Shown here piece after piece: positions 1 to 8,262 of a DNA stretch of 64,000 bases. Positions within the stretch are counted from its first letter, which is position 1; the number at the start of each line of letters is the position of its first letter. The position numbers were made by a program, and so were the translations under genes. Origin of the DNA: Paenibacillus sp. 1001270B_150601_E10 (lineage in GTDB: Bacteria; Bacillota; Bacilli; Paenibacillales; Paenibacillaceae); NCBI RefSeq assembly GCF_015558675.1, contig NZ_JADMOL010000001.1, positions 320,799 to 384,798 of the forward strand, read 5' to 3'. The notes beneath the pieces are model-generated. The model was not told the DNA's origin. It made no database searches and saw nothing but the letters and a program-made list of their open reading frames with translations.

Positions 1-192
1 TGCGATCAGTGGAATTTCGAATGCGCCTGGAACCCAAGCAACATCGATCTCTTCGTCTTTCACACCATGGCGGTTGAGTGCATCCAGCGCGCCGGATACG
101 AGCTTGGATACAATAAACTCATTAAAACGTCCTGCTACGATTCCGTATTTTAATCCATTCGATACGAGATGTCCTTCAAAAATGTGTGGCAT
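1..192 (-). CDS. ribH: 6,7-dimethyl-8-ribityllumazine synthase (partial, 3' end beyond window)
   Basis: Only the first 64 residues are in the window; the gene runs off the left edge. The reading frame starts at an ATG whose last complement base is 192 and opens [17 protein letters not shown], then a segment ending [17 protein letters not shown] is the lumazine synthase signature for substrate binding. The enzyme condenses the RibBA product with the RibD product to make the riboflavin precursor lumazine, usually as a 60-subunit cytosolic shell. It is the last gene of a ribD-ribE-ribBA-ribH operon, 90 bases after ribBA, and should share the upstream FMN riboswitch. Confidence 0.9.
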   Translation of the reverse strand, partial: MPHIFEGHLVSNGLKYGIVAGRFNEFIVSKLVSGALDALNRHGVKDEEIDVAWVPGAFEIPLIA

Positions 193-282
193 TATTCATC
201 ATCCTCCAACATGTATAGTAATAAAGTTGTACTTATAATTAGACCTTATCAATGGAAAGGATTATTTCCCCTCCTTGAATGA

Positions 283-1515
283 TCAACGCTCGTTTTGTTC
301 CATATCATCAAACTTCAGCATATGACCAAGCTTCTCTTGCTTCGTGTGCAGGTAGCGCGCATTGTCTTTATTCTCCGGCATTTGAATCGGTACGCGCTCA
401 ACAACTTCGAGTCCATATCCCTCTAGTCCTTTGATCTTGCGGGGATTATTCGTCATCAGACGAATTTGGCGCACACCAAGATCTTTAAGAATTTGAGCAC
501 CGATGCCGTATTCTCTTAAATCTGCCGGAAAGCCGAGCTTAAGATTCGCTTCAACCGTATCATAACCCTGCTCTTGCAGTTCATATGCTTTAAGCTTGTT
601 AATCAAGCCGATACCGCGTCCTTCCTGGCGCATGTAGAGCAACACGCCATTGCCTTCCTTCTCAATCATCGTAAGCGCCGCTTCCAGCTGTGGACCGCAG
701 TCGCATCGATGGGAGTGAAAGACGTCTCCTGTCAAGCATTCAGAATGGACGCGGACAAGAACCGGTTTATTGGGTTCAATCTTGCCTTTGATCATGGCAA
801 CATGCTCCTTATTGTCCACCTCATTCGTATAAGCGGCAATACGGAATGTGCCAAAGTCTGTCGGAAGATTCACTTCAATCTCATGATGCACCAGGCTTTC
901 TTTTTCATTGCGGTACTTAATCAGATCACGAATACAGATCAACTTCAGATCATGCTGCTTCTTGAACTCCATAAGATCCGGCAAACGTGCCATTGTGCCG
1001 TCTTCCTTAATAATCTCGCAAATAACGCCTGCTGGACTTGCACCGCTAAGACGTGCCAGGTCAACAGCTGCTTCGGTATGACCAGCGCGCTGCAGAACTC
1101 CGCCCTTTTTCGCGATCAGCGGGAAAATATGACCTGGACGGCGGAAATCTTCAGCCTTCGTACTGTCTTCAATCATCGCTTTTATGGTTAAAGACCGCTC
1201 ATATGCCGATATCCCTGTATCCGTATCAACATGGTCAATCGATACTGTAAATGCTGTTCCATGATTGTCAGTGTTATGAGCAACCATTGGCGGCAAATCA
1301 AGCTTCTCCGCGCATTCTGGGGTGATTGGCACGCAAACAAGCCCTCTGCCTTCTGTAATCATAAAATTAATGACCTCTGGCGTCGCGTGATCTGCAAGCG
1401 CAATAAAGTCGCCTTCATTTTCACGATCTTCATCATCTACGACGATAATAACTTTTCCTTGCTTCAAATCTTGAAGAGCATCTTCAATCGAATCGAATAT
1501 CATTGGCTCATTCAT
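283..1515 (-). CDS. ribBA: Bifunctional 3,4-dihydroxy-2-butanone 4-phosphate synthase / GTP cyclohydrolase II
   Basis: This 410-residue fusion supplies both entry reactions of riboflavin synthesis. Residues about 1-205 form the RibB domain, with the acidic metal and substrate loop [13 protein letters not shown] near residue 25 and [14 protein letters not shown] near 143. Residues about 206-400 form GTP cyclohydrolase II, with the zinc-binding cysteines in [15 protein letters not shown] and the catalytic stretch RQEGRGIGL. Length fits the usual Bacillus RibBA (about 400). The ATG at 1515 is preceded by a GAAGGGAG ribosome site. It lies between ribE and ribH in the riboflavin operon. Identification is secure. 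Confidence 0.97.
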   Translation of the reverse strand: MNEPMIFDSIEDALQDLKQGKVIIVVDDEDRENEGDFIALADHATPEVINFMITEGRGLVCVPITPECAEKLDLPPMVAHNTDNHGTAFTVSIDHVDTDTGISAYERSLTIKAMIEDSTKAEDFRRPGHIFPLIAKKGGVLQRAGHTEAAVDLARLSGASPAGVICEIIKEDGTMARLPDLMEFKKQHDLKLICIRDLIKYRNEKESLVHHEIEVNLPTDFGTFRIAAYTNEVDNKEHVAMIKGKIEPNKPVLVRVHSECLTGDVFHSHRCDCGPQLEAALTMIEKEGNGVLLYMRQEGRGIGLINKLKAYELQEQGYDTVEANLKLGFPADLREYGIGAQILKDLGVRQIRLMTNNPRKIKGLEGYGLEVVERVPIQMPENKDNARYLHTKQEKLGHMLKFDDMEQNER

Positions 1516-1600
1516 GAGTTCATTTCTCCCTTCTCTGCTATCCGCTGCGAAGCAACCTGCTTGAACAGCTTTTATCTATTTCGTAGGCGTTTTACACTCC

Positions 1601-2269
1601 TTAGAAAAACCCATTTTCAGCTAAGAAATCCTTGCTTAAGCTCGATTTCGGAGACGCTTGCGGCTCGTCTTTTCTCCCGTATCGCAGCAAATGCTCCAAA
1701 TATTTCCCCAGCACATCGCATTCAATATTGACCTTATCGCCAGGCTTCTTATAGGCAAGCACGGTTTCTTGCAGCGTATGAGGAATAATGGATACCGCAA
1801 ATCCTTCCTCGTCTGCTTTTGTCAAAGTAAGACTAATGCCATCAATCGTTATGGAACCTCGCGGAATGAGATACCTCGGATCAATTTCATTTCCTAGAGC
1901 CCGGAACTCAAAACGAATGGCATTCGCGTCCGGTGTACGATTAGTTATGGTCGCTACGCCGTCCACATGTCCTTGAACAATATGCCCGCCGAATCTTCCA
2001 TTTGCCTGCATCGCACGTTCTAGATTAACGGGATCACCTGGCGACAAATCCTTGAGCGTCGTATGACGGTAGGTTTGCGGCATCACATCGGCGAGAAAGA
2101 ACTTGCCATCGAAGGAGGTCGCTGTCAGGCACACTCCGTTAACCGCGATGCTGTCTCCAATATGAAGATCATCCATGATCTTCGATGCTTGGATGCGAAG
2201 CACCATGGCCTCTCCACGCTTGCTCACGGATTGGAGCGTCCCCATCTCTTCAATTAATCCTGTAAACAC
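1601..2269 (-). CDS. ribE: Riboflavin synthase, alpha subunit
   Basis: The product (222 residues) dismutates two lumazines to riboflavin. It opens with MFTGLIEEMG, the fingerprint of the family, and shows the two tandem lumazine-binding barrels typical of trimeric riboflavin synthase: the first around residues 1-95 with VNGVCLT, the second from about 97 with GGHIVQGHVDGV and GISLTL. The start codon is GTG (2267-2269) behind a strong AGAAAGGAGGGG site, which decides the start. It lies 15 bases after ribD, so the two are almost certainly cotranscribed. Normal length; nothing odd. Confidence 0.97.
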   Translation of the reverse strand: MFTGLIEEMGTLQSVSKRGEAMVLRIQASKIMDDLHIGDSIAVNGVCLTATSFDGKFFLADVMPQTYRHTTLKDLSPGDPVNLERAMQANGRFGGHIVQGHVDGVATITNRTPDANAIRFEFRALGNEIDPRYLIPRGSITIDGISLTLTKADEEGFAVSIIPHTLQETVLAYKKPGDKVNIECDVLGKYLEHLLRYGRKDEPQASPKSSLSKDFLAENGFF

Positions 2270-2284
2270 CTGGGCCCCTCCTTT

Positions 2285-3394
2285 CTACTTTCTCAGGTGA
2301 AGCGGATTGCCGCTAATAATTACATTATCACCAATCGACTCCACCATTACTTTTTCCAATTGCAGTGCATCGCTCATCTTTTCAGGTCCATCAAACTGAA
2401 AGCTGCTTGGCGCATCTGGATGACCGACAACCTTCGGTGCGACCATTAACACAACCTTGTCAATCAAACCGAGTTGAAGCATTGTGCCATTCAGCCTGCC
2501 GCCGCCCTCGAGCAGAATAGAGCCTATCTCTCTTGCACCAAGCTCAGCTATTGCCTGCTCCATGTCTACCTGACTGCCATCGTTAATCACTATTACCTCA
2601 ACACCATGCTTGACTAATGCATCTACTTTCTCAGGATCAGCCTGTGACGTTGTAAGCACCCAAGTCGGCGCTGACTTGTCCTGAACGACCTTGGAATCCA
2701 AGGGGATGCGAAGCTTGGAATCTACAATTATTCTTACAGGATGAAGCGCAGGTACTTGTAGTCTCGTCGTCAGTGAAGGGTTATCTGCCAATACGGTTCC
2801 GATTCCGACCATAATGGCCTGATGACGATGCCTCATCGTATGAACACGTTCTCTCGCTTGCTCGTTCGTGATCCATTGGCTGTGGCCCGTGTGAGTAGCG
2901 ATCCGACCATCAAGCGTTTGTGCCGTCTTCATCGTGACATACGGATACTTGGTCGTCATATACTTGGCGAACATTTCAATTAAGCGAAATGCCTCTTCCT
3001 GCAGAACACCCTGCTTGACTTCAATCCCATGCTCCTCCAGGTAACGAACGCCATTGCAAGCGACGATTGGATTAGGATCAATACAGGCAATCACAACACG
3101 CTTCACCTTAGCTTCTACAAGGCGCAAGCTGCATGGCGGCGTCTTGCCATAATGGCTGCACGGCTCAAGCGTCACATATGCGGTAGCTCCTTCAGCCTCA
3201 TCCCCGGCCATGCGAAGCGCATGAACTTCGGCATGTCCTTCTCCTCGCTTCAAGTGAGCGCCCATCCCAACGACTCGGCCCTCTTTGACGATAACACAGC
3301 CAACTGCAGGGTTAATGCTCGTCTGCCCCAACACCCGTACAGCCATATCAATAGCTAGCTTCATGTAAAACTCATCATCGATGACTGGAAGCAT
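2285..3394 (-). CDS. ribD: Bifunctional diaminohydroxyphosphoribosylaminopyrimidine deaminase / 5-amino-6-(5-phosphoribosylamino)uracil reductase
   Basis: First gene of the riboflavin operon, 369 residues. The N-terminal deaminase (about residues 10-145) has the zinc signature HAEVHAL and PCSHYGKTPPC. The C-terminal reductase (from about 150) shows the NADPH-binding segment TLDGRIAT and the late motif LLEGGGRLNG. It deaminates and then reduces the pyrimidine intermediate from GTP. I chose the ATG at 3394 because an AGAGGTG site lies six bases upstream; a GTG nine bases earlier sits inside that site. An FMN riboswitch and a terminator precede it. Confidence 0.96.
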   Translation of the reverse strand: MLPVIDDEFYMKLAIDMAVRVLGQTSINPAVGCVIVKEGRVVGMGAHLKRGEGHAEVHALRMAGDEAEGATAYVTLEPCSHYGKTPPCSLRLVEAKVKRVVIACIDPNPIVACNGVRYLEEHGIEVKQGVLQEEAFRLIEMFAKYMTTKYPYVTMKTAQTLDGRIATHTGHSQWITNEQARERVHTMRHRHQAIMVGIGTVLADNPSLTTRLQVPALHPVRIIVDSKLRIPLDSKVVQDKSAPTWVLTTSQADPEKVDALVKHGVEVIVINDGSQVDMEQAIAELGAREIGSILLEGGGRLNGTMLQLGLIDKVVLMVAPKVVGHPDAPSSFQFDGPEKMSDALQLEKVMVESIGDNVIISGNPLHLRK

Positions 3395-3439
3395 CCCTAT
3401 CACCTCTTTTCAAAAGACATTTACCTTGGCTTGTTCTTT

Positions 3440-3697
3440 CTACATGAGAAAAAATAAAATGCCCTTCGGAAACCTCCGAAGGGCGTTATGTTCGAATTGA
3501 TTCAGGCACATGCTTCGTTCGTCTTGAACAAAATAAATATGTAGCGCAAACACAACTATCATGACGACACAGATGGCTATAGACGCCCATGATAATGTGA
3601 GGACATATTCATCTTTCTCACGTGAAAAATTGCACAGGTATTCGTCACGAACGCCTTTACAATAATTCATGTGAAAAAAAGCACTTCGCAGTGACAT
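3440..3697 (-). CDS. Doubtful small ORF in the riboflavin leader (single membrane segment)
   Basis: An 85-codon open frame lies between the FMN aptamer and ribD. It would encode a protein with one hydrophobic stretch of about 25 residues near residues 33-57 (SWASIAICVVMIVVFAL) and cysteines on both sides. Against its being a gene: no ribosome site precedes the ATG at 3697 or the next ATG, and its last 14 or so codons run straight through the intrinsic terminator at 3446-3485. I do not recognise the sequence. It may be a chance frame in a long untranslated leader. Listed because the leader is otherwise unexplained. Confidence 0.2.
   Translation of the reverse strand: MSLRSAFFHMNYCKGVRDEYLCNFSREKDEYVLTLSWASIAICVVMIVVFALHIYFVQDERSMCLNQFEHNALRRFPKGILFFLM
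3446..3485 (-). terminator. Intrinsic terminator/attenuator before ribD
   Basis: A perfect 10-bp stem (3461-3470 with 3475-3484) with a 4-base loop is followed on the minus strand by a U-rich tail, ATTTTATTTTTTC. It sits about 50 bases upstream of the ribD start and some 285 bases after the FMN aptamer. It could be the expression platform of the riboswitch or a plain attenuator. Confidence 0.8.
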
Positions 3698-3768
3698 ATG
3701 CGTAATTTAAGATACTGCAGTTTATTTTAAACTACTGCAGCAGCAAATGCACACATGCTGCTCCTGAC

Positions 3769-3918
3769 TTCCTTCTCCCATCCAGACTATACTGTCGGCC
3801 TTGGAGTCTCACCAAGTCCACCGTGCAAGCGTAAGCTCACAACGGGTCACGGGCTGAAAGCAAACATTGGTCTGCTTATTACCGCCGGTCGGGAATTGCA
3901 CCCTGCCCTGAAGGTTGT
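3769..3918 (-). promoter_or_regulatory. FMN riboswitch (RFN element)
   Basis: Read on the minus strand, this stretch carries the conserved blocks of the RFN aptamer in order: CAGGGTGCAATTCCCGACC followed by GGCGGTAATAAG, the GTGAGCTTACGC stem, GGACTTGGTGAGACTC, and GGCCGACAGTATAGTCTGGATGGGAGAAGG. FMN binding normally shuts off riboflavin operon expression. The position upstream of ribD fits. Downstream lie two mutually exclusive hairpins (3715-3740 and 3739-3762 share bases) and then the terminator at 3446-3485, so the switching device is longer than usual. Confidence 0.95.
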
Positions 3919-3974
3919 CTCATCTGATGACTCAGATTGATTTTAAACTATTCAATTTCTTTGAAGTTGAGATA

Positions 3975-4003
3975 AGTGTATCACTGACCTTTATCAAATT
4001 CAA
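3975..4003 (-). promoter_or_regulatory. Candidate sigma-A promoter of the riboflavin operon
   Basis: On the minus strand there is a TTGAAT -35 (3998-4003), a 17-base spacer and a TACACT -10 (3975-3980). Transcription would start about 50 bases upstream of the FMN aptamer. Both hexamers match four of six consensus bases or better and spacing is ideal; assignment is inference. Confidence 0.55.
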
Positions 4004-4174
4004 GTACTTGAGCATTTTTTCACAACTAATTATGATTAGTAATTATAACCATAGCGTGCAATACTCATCAAACTCGCTTTGTTCCTTCCTTTCAGGTGTC
4101 GGCATGAGCAGAAAAGAGAAGCTGACGCCTACACCTTGTCCTGCACAATGCATAATAACGGCTGCTTTCCTATC

Positions 4175-4210
4175 AAAAAAGGCCTTTTATCCTAAGATAA
4201 AAAGCCTTTT
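4175..4210 (-). terminator. Intrinsic terminator after ppiB
   Basis: A near-perfect stem around AAAGGCTTTTTATC / GATAAAAGGCCTTT with a TTAG loop is followed by TTTTTT-GATAG on the minus strand, ten bases after the ppiB stop. It closes the ppiB transcript and separates it from the riboflavin promoter. Confidence 0.85.
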
Positions 4211-4220
4211 CATCCGTTTC

Positions 4221-4661
4221 CTATTCCTCGACAACCGTAACTTCTTTCATCTTGTCGCCTTGCTTGATCGCATCCACAAGTTCAATCCCTTCGATCACTT
4301 GTCCAAATACCGTATGAACGCCATCGAGATGCGGGAATGCATCGAAGCAAATGAAGAACTGGCTGCCGCCTGTATCTTTACCTGCATGCGCCATAGACAA
4401 TGCGCCTTTTACGTGTTTGTGAGGGTTGCCTGCTGTTTCACACTTGATCGTGTAACCTGGACCGCCAGTACCCGTTCCATGAGGGCAGCCCCCTTGAGCA
4501 ACAAACCCTGGGATCACACGATGGAAGTTCAGTCCGTTATAGAAGCCCTCATTTGCAAGCTTCTCAAAGTTTGCTACGGTTCCTGGTGCTTCCTTATCAA
4601 ACAATTCAAGGACGATTACGCCGCCTTTTTCGAGCTCAATTTTCGCTTTTTTCATGTTCAT
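4221..4661 (-). CDS. ppiB: Peptidyl-prolyl cis-trans isomerase, cyclophilin type
   Basis: A 146-residue cytosolic cyclophilin that speeds cis-trans proline isomerisation in protein folding. The core motifs are clear: [13 protein letters not shown] near residue 47, GTGTGGPGY, the SMAHAG and GGSQFFIC segments, and [12 protein letters not shown] near 115. The length matches B. subtilis PpiB (143). Three in-frame ATGs (4667, 4661, 4655) are close together; 4661 has the best spacing from AAAGG. It follows lysA, as in B. subtilis, but has its own promoter and terminator. Confidence 0.95.
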   Translation of the reverse strand: MNMKKAKIELEKGGVIVLELFDKEAPGTVANFEKLANEGFYNGLNFHRVIPGFVAQGGCPHGTGTGGPGYTIKCETAGNPHKHVKGALSMAHAGKDTGGSQFFICFDAFPHLDGVHTVFGQVIEGIELVDAIKQGDKMKEVTVVEE

Positions 4662-4703
4662 GAACATCCTTTCTCATGAGCGGAAATAAAAAACAATGTG
4701 TCT

Positions 4704-4733
4704 AGTATACCATTACCGCTTACTTATACACAA
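4704..4733 (-). promoter_or_regulatory. Candidate sigma-A promoter of ppiB
   Basis: TTGTGT (4728-4733), an 18-base spacer and TATACT (4704-4709) on the minus strand, about 43 bases upstream of the ppiB start. The -10 is close to consensus, the -35 weaker. Confidence 0.5.
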
Positions 4734-4734
4734 C

Positions 4735-4793
4735 AAGCGCCTGATCGCGCTCTTTTAAGATCAAAAAGAGGGACCAGACGCTCTTTTTTCAAA
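4735..4793. terminator. Long imperfect hairpin between lysA and ppiB, likely terminator
   Basis: An outer arm GCGCCTGATC pairs with GACCAGACGC through G-U pairs, and an inner arm CTCTTTT pairs with AAAAGAG. It lies just after the lysA stop (4806). On the plus strand the hairpin is followed by TCTTTTTTC, on the minus strand only by TTGTTGTG, so termination of lysA is plausible but not certain. Confidence 0.5.
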
Positions 4794-4805
4794 ATAGTAA
4801 CTACC

Positions 4806-6137
4806 TTATAGCTTTATTTCCTGCTTTGCAAGTCTCGCCGGAATCACATCGTTGCCGATAATGTTCGCATGCGTTTCACGCTTCACGACCAAGTCAGCTT
4901 GACCATCCTTTACGAAGACGACCGCTGGCTTGCGGATCCGATTGTAGTTGCTTGCCATCGCATAGTTGTAGGCACCCGTACAGGATACAGCAAGCAGGTC
5001 ATCATGATTAACACGCGGAAGATTCACATCCCAGATAAGCATATCTCCGCTTTCGCAGCATTTTCCTGCGATCGACACAAGCTCAGTCGGCTCTTCTGTC
5101 GCACGGTTGGCAAGCATCGCCTCGTAGCGGGATTCGTAGAGCGCTGGGCGAGGATTATCCGTCATGCCGCCATCTACAGCAACATACTTACGAACGCCTG
5201 GGATCTCCTTTACAGAACCAACAGAATAGAGCGTGGTACCTGCATCGCCAACGATACTCCGACCTGGTTCCACCCAGATCTCTGGCAGAGCATCATAGAT
5301 TGATCCAAAATTTGTCTTCACTGCATCCGTAATGGCCTTCACATAATCTGAGACATGAAGTGGGGTATCTCCCTCTACATAACGAATGCCGAAGCCTCCG
5401 CCAAGATTCACAACGGTAAATACAACACCGTATTGCTGCTTCACTGCCGCTGCGAAATCAGCGACACGCGCAACCGCCATTTGGAAGCCCTCTACTTCGA
5501 AGATTTGAGAGCCGATATGGGAATGAACACCGAGAAGTTCAAGCCCTTCTGCATCCTGTGCTTGCTTCACAGCTTCTAAAGCTGTTCCGTTGCCAATGTC
5601 GAAGCCAAACTTCGAATCCGTTTGACCCGTCGAGATGTATTCATGCGTATGCGCTTCAACGCCAGGTGTAACGCGGAGAAGAATCTTCACTGTAATGCCG
5701 CGTTCCTTCGCCATGTCGTTCAGCATATAAAGCTCTAGGAAATTATCTACGACAAAGCAGCCAATATTCGCATCTAATGCCATTTCAATCTCATCTGGCG
5801 TCTTATTGTTGCCGTGGAAATGGATGCGATGTGCTGGAAATCCAGCTTTCAGCGCTGTAAACAGTTCTCCATCGGAAACAACATCCAAGGACAGGCCTTC
5901 CTCATCCGCAATTCGGCACATCGCCATTACACAGAAGGCTTTGCTCGCATAGGCCACTTGGAAGTCTAGTCCCGACGCCTTAAAAGCACTTGTGTATTGA
6001 CGGGCACGCTCACGAATAAGTGCTTCGTCTACAATATATAATGGTGTGCTGAATTCAGCCTTAAGGGCTGTTACATCACAACCACCAATTGTCAAATGTC
6101 CTTTTTCATTAATCGTACTCGTACCGTGTAAATACAC
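4806..6137 (-). CDS. lysA: Diaminopimelate decarboxylase
   Basis: The final step of lysine synthesis: PLP-dependent decarboxylation of meso-diaminopimelate, 443 residues. The PLP lysine is in YASKAFC near residue 65, the glycine-rich phosphate loop is NLGGGFGIRY, EPGRSIV precedes the dimer active site, and the substrate cysteine is in GKCCESGDML. The frame extends upstream to 6167, but the GTG at 6137 has an AGGGGG site seven bases ahead and gives MYLHGTSTI, the usual beginning in Paenibacillus. Gene order spoVAF-lysA-ppiB is that of B. subtilis. Confidence 0.96.
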   Translation of the reverse strand: MYLHGTSTINEKGHLTIGGCDVTALKAEFSTPLYIVDEALIRERARQYTSAFKASGLDFQVAYASKAFCVMAMCRIADEEGLSLDVVSDGELFTALKAGFPAHRIHFHGNNKTPDEIEMALDANIGCFVVDNFLELYMLNDMAKERGITVKILLRVTPGVEAHTHEYISTGQTDSKFGFDIGNGTALEAVKQAQDAEGLELLGVHSHIGSQIFEVEGFQMAVARVADFAAAVKQQYGVVFTVVNLGGGFGIRYVEGDTPLHVSDYVKAITDAVKTNFGSIYDALPEIWVEPGRSIVGDAGTTLYSVGSVKEIPGVRKYVAVDGGMTDNPRPALYESRYEAMLANRATEEPTELVSIAGKCCESGDMLIWDVNLPRVNHDDLLAVSCTGAYNYAMASNYNRIRKPAVVFVKDGQADLVVKRETHANIIGNDVIPARLAKQEIKL

Positions 6138-6233
6138 ATCCATTCCCCCTACGATTTCCCAAGTCATTCCTTTATCAAATTATAGCAAGAAATGGAGATC
6201 AGGCAATATGGATTATCGTGTGCATCATTTGCA

Positions 6234-8069
6234 TTATTTGGTTTTGTCAGATCGCATCTTTGTCGAGTCCTTCGTCTTGTTAAAGCTTGGTCGATCCTTA
6301 TTATCCAAGAGCGGACGACGAATCAAGATGTTAAGCATCGCCTTTGCATTAAATGGAATAAACGGCCACAGATACGAAGAATTGTAGGATCGATGAATCG
6401 CAAGCCATACGATATATAATGTGGTTCCAATAACAAACCCCGGAACCTTGAAGGCTGCTACAGCAACCAATAACACAAGTCGAATGATTCGATTGGCTAG
6501 AGAAAGCTCATAGCTTGGTGTTGCAAACATTCCAATCGCAGCAACGGACATGTACAGTATGACTTCATTCACGAACACTCCTGTCTGTACGGCAATGTCC
6601 CCTAGCAATATGGCTGCCACCAAGCCAATCGCAGTCGCAAGCGGCGTAGGCGTGTGAACCGCCGCCATCCGAAGCAAGTCGATGCCAAGCTCCGCTAAAA
6701 GGAACTGCAGAATGATAGGAAGCTTCGCATTTTCATGAGGGCCTACTATCTGCAAAAATGCCGGTTTCAACTCCGGCTGCATCACGAGCAAAAGCCACAA
6801 CGGCAGCAGGAATAGGGATGCAAAAATACCGATAAACCGTACCGCTCTTAAATATGTCCCGATAAACGGCGTCTGTCGATTCTCCTCTGCATGCTGGCAC
6901 AGGTCAAAAAAAGTCGTTGGCAATATCATCACCGAGGGTGAAGTATCGACAAACAATACTACGCTTCCGTCCATAAGATGGGCTGCGACGGAATCAGGCC
7001 GCTCTGAATATCGAACGAGAGGATATGGATTCCATCCCTTATTGATAATCGCTTCTTCCAACTGCTTATCAGCAAGCGGCAAGCCAGCCAAGTTTACTTT
7101 TTTGATTTTGTTGCGTACCGATTCCACTAATCGCAAGTCTGCTACATCATCAATATATGCAATACACACGTCTGTGCGCGTTCTTCTACCTACCTGAACC
7201 ATCTCATATTTTAAGCCTGGATCACGCAATCTTCTTCGAACCAGGGACACATTTGTGAGCAGTGTTTCGGTAAAGCCGTCTCTTGCACCGCGAACAACCC
7301 GCTCAAGAGACGGCTCGTCAGGTCCACGTCCTGGGAAGGTCTTTACATCGGCTATTAAAGCCGTACGCTCATGCTCAATGAAAAAGGCGCTTCCACCAGC
7401 CAGCACTTTGTTGATAGCCTCGCTAAGCTTCGTAACCTTCTCCACTTGAATATGAGGGATATAGCATTCGAAGAACGCTCTCAGCGCATTACTGCTTAAC
7501 TGTGACTTATCCAGCATCGTCAGACGCGCCAGAATCATCGTCATCACTTCGTCCTTCGCGAATCCGTTTAAATAAAATATGCCGACATTATGTTCGCCAA
7601 AGGTCATCTCTCGCAAAATAACATCAAACGACTCGCCTAAACCGACAACTTCTTTAAGCACGCGCTTTACTTCTCTTAAATGCTTGGGAATCGAATCGTC
7701 CTCTTGCCAATACTCGATGGATTGGACCAAATCATCTGAACGTTCATGCTCTCTTCGTTTTTGCAGATCACGTTCATATTGGGCCACTGGCCCTCTATTT
7801 TCATTTGCTTCTGAACGCTTCTCTGAATCTTTATGATTGCCGTTATTTTGATCATTCTTTTTATCATGTTGATCATCTAGATCATTATTCGAGAAGTCCG
7901 TTCTTCCAGCTAGCGATTCCGTACCTGTTGCATCATCGTGTTGATTGTTTTTTTGCTCATGTTGATGGTCTTGTTCATTCTCATTCTCTTTTCCCAACAG
8001 ATGTGCGGTTATTTCGTCCAAGATTCCATGCTGCTGTCCTGAATCCGATCTTGAGTTGTTATTCGTCAT
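6234..8069 (-). CDS. spoVAF: GerA-family spore germination protein, SpoVAF type
   Basis: 611 residues, longer than B. subtilis SpoVAF (about 490). Residues about 1-115 are a hydrophilic low-complexity tail rich in Asn, Asp, Gln, His and Glu. A soluble GerA-type domain follows (about 120-390), then four to five membrane segments from about 410 to 590, beginning FIGIFASLFLLPLWLLLV. SpoVAF acts in the inner spore membrane with the SpoVA channel and germinant receptors. The AGGAGGG site fixes the ATG at 8069. The place between sigF and lysA supports SpoVAF over a germinant receptor A subunit, but spoVAA-AE are missing here. Confidence 0.85.
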   Translation of the reverse strand: MTNNNSRSDSGQQHGILDEITAHLLGKENENEQDHQHEQKNNQHDDATGTESLAGRTDFSNNDLDDQHDKKNDQNNGNHKDSEKRSEANENRGPVAQYERDLQKRREHERSDDLVQSIEYWQEDDSIPKHLREVKRVLKEVVGLGESFDVILREMTFGEHNVGIFYLNGFAKDEVMTMILARLTMLDKSQLSSNALRAFFECYIPHIQVEKVTKLSEAINKVLAGGSAFFIEHERTALIADVKTFPGRGPDEPSLERVVRGARDGFTETLLTNVSLVRRRLRDPGLKYEMVQVGRRTRTDVCIAYIDDVADLRLVESVRNKIKKVNLAGLPLADKQLEEAIINKGWNPYPLVRYSERPDSVAAHLMDGSVVLFVDTSPSVMILPTTFFDLCQHAEENRQTPFIGTYLRAVRFIGIFASLFLLPLWLLLVMQPELKPAFLQIVGPHENAKLPIILQFLLAELGIDLLRMAAVHTPTPLATAIGLVAAILLGDIAVQTGVFVNEVILYMSVAAIGMFATPSYELSLANRIIRLVLLVAVAAFKVPGFVIGTTLYIVWLAIHRSYNSSYLWPFIPFNAKAMLNILIRRPLLDNKDRPSFNKTKDSTKMRSDKTK

Positions 8070-8139
8070 GGGGTTATCCCTCCTGAACACTTCATACAGC
8101 AAAAAGTTATGTACGGGGTGCTGTACCTTTGATACGTGT

Positions 8140-8169
8140 TAGTATGGGACAGAAAGCGAAACTTCATGA
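8140..8169 (-). promoter_or_regulatory. Candidate sigma-G (or sigma-F) promoter of spoVAF
   Basis: On the minus strand, TCATG (8165-8169), exactly 18 bases, then CATACTA (8140-8146). This fits the forespore consensus gHATR-N18-CATWHTA except for one base at the -35. It lies 71 bases upstream of the spoVAF start, and spoVA genes are sigma-G controlled in B. subtilis, so the assignment is sensible inference. Confidence 0.6.
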
Positions 8170-8213
8170 CAACGACACAGGAAAAACATTTCTATATCAG
8201 AATGCGATTACAT

Positions 8214-8262
8214 GCAAAAAAGCCGTTAGACGAAGGCTTCCCTATCATCTAGCGGCTTATTG
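8214..8262 (-). terminator. Intrinsic terminator after sigF
   Basis: Minus-strand AAGCCG-C-TAGA pairs with TCTA-A-CGGCTT, followed by TTTTTTGC. It begins at the sigF stop codon and separates the spoIIA operon from spoVAF. Confidence 0.8.

Noticed and set aside
3915-4679. 254-codon plus-strand frame over ppiB and its upstream region
   Set aside because: It is antisense to the clear cyclophilin gene, has no family likeness and runs through terminators.
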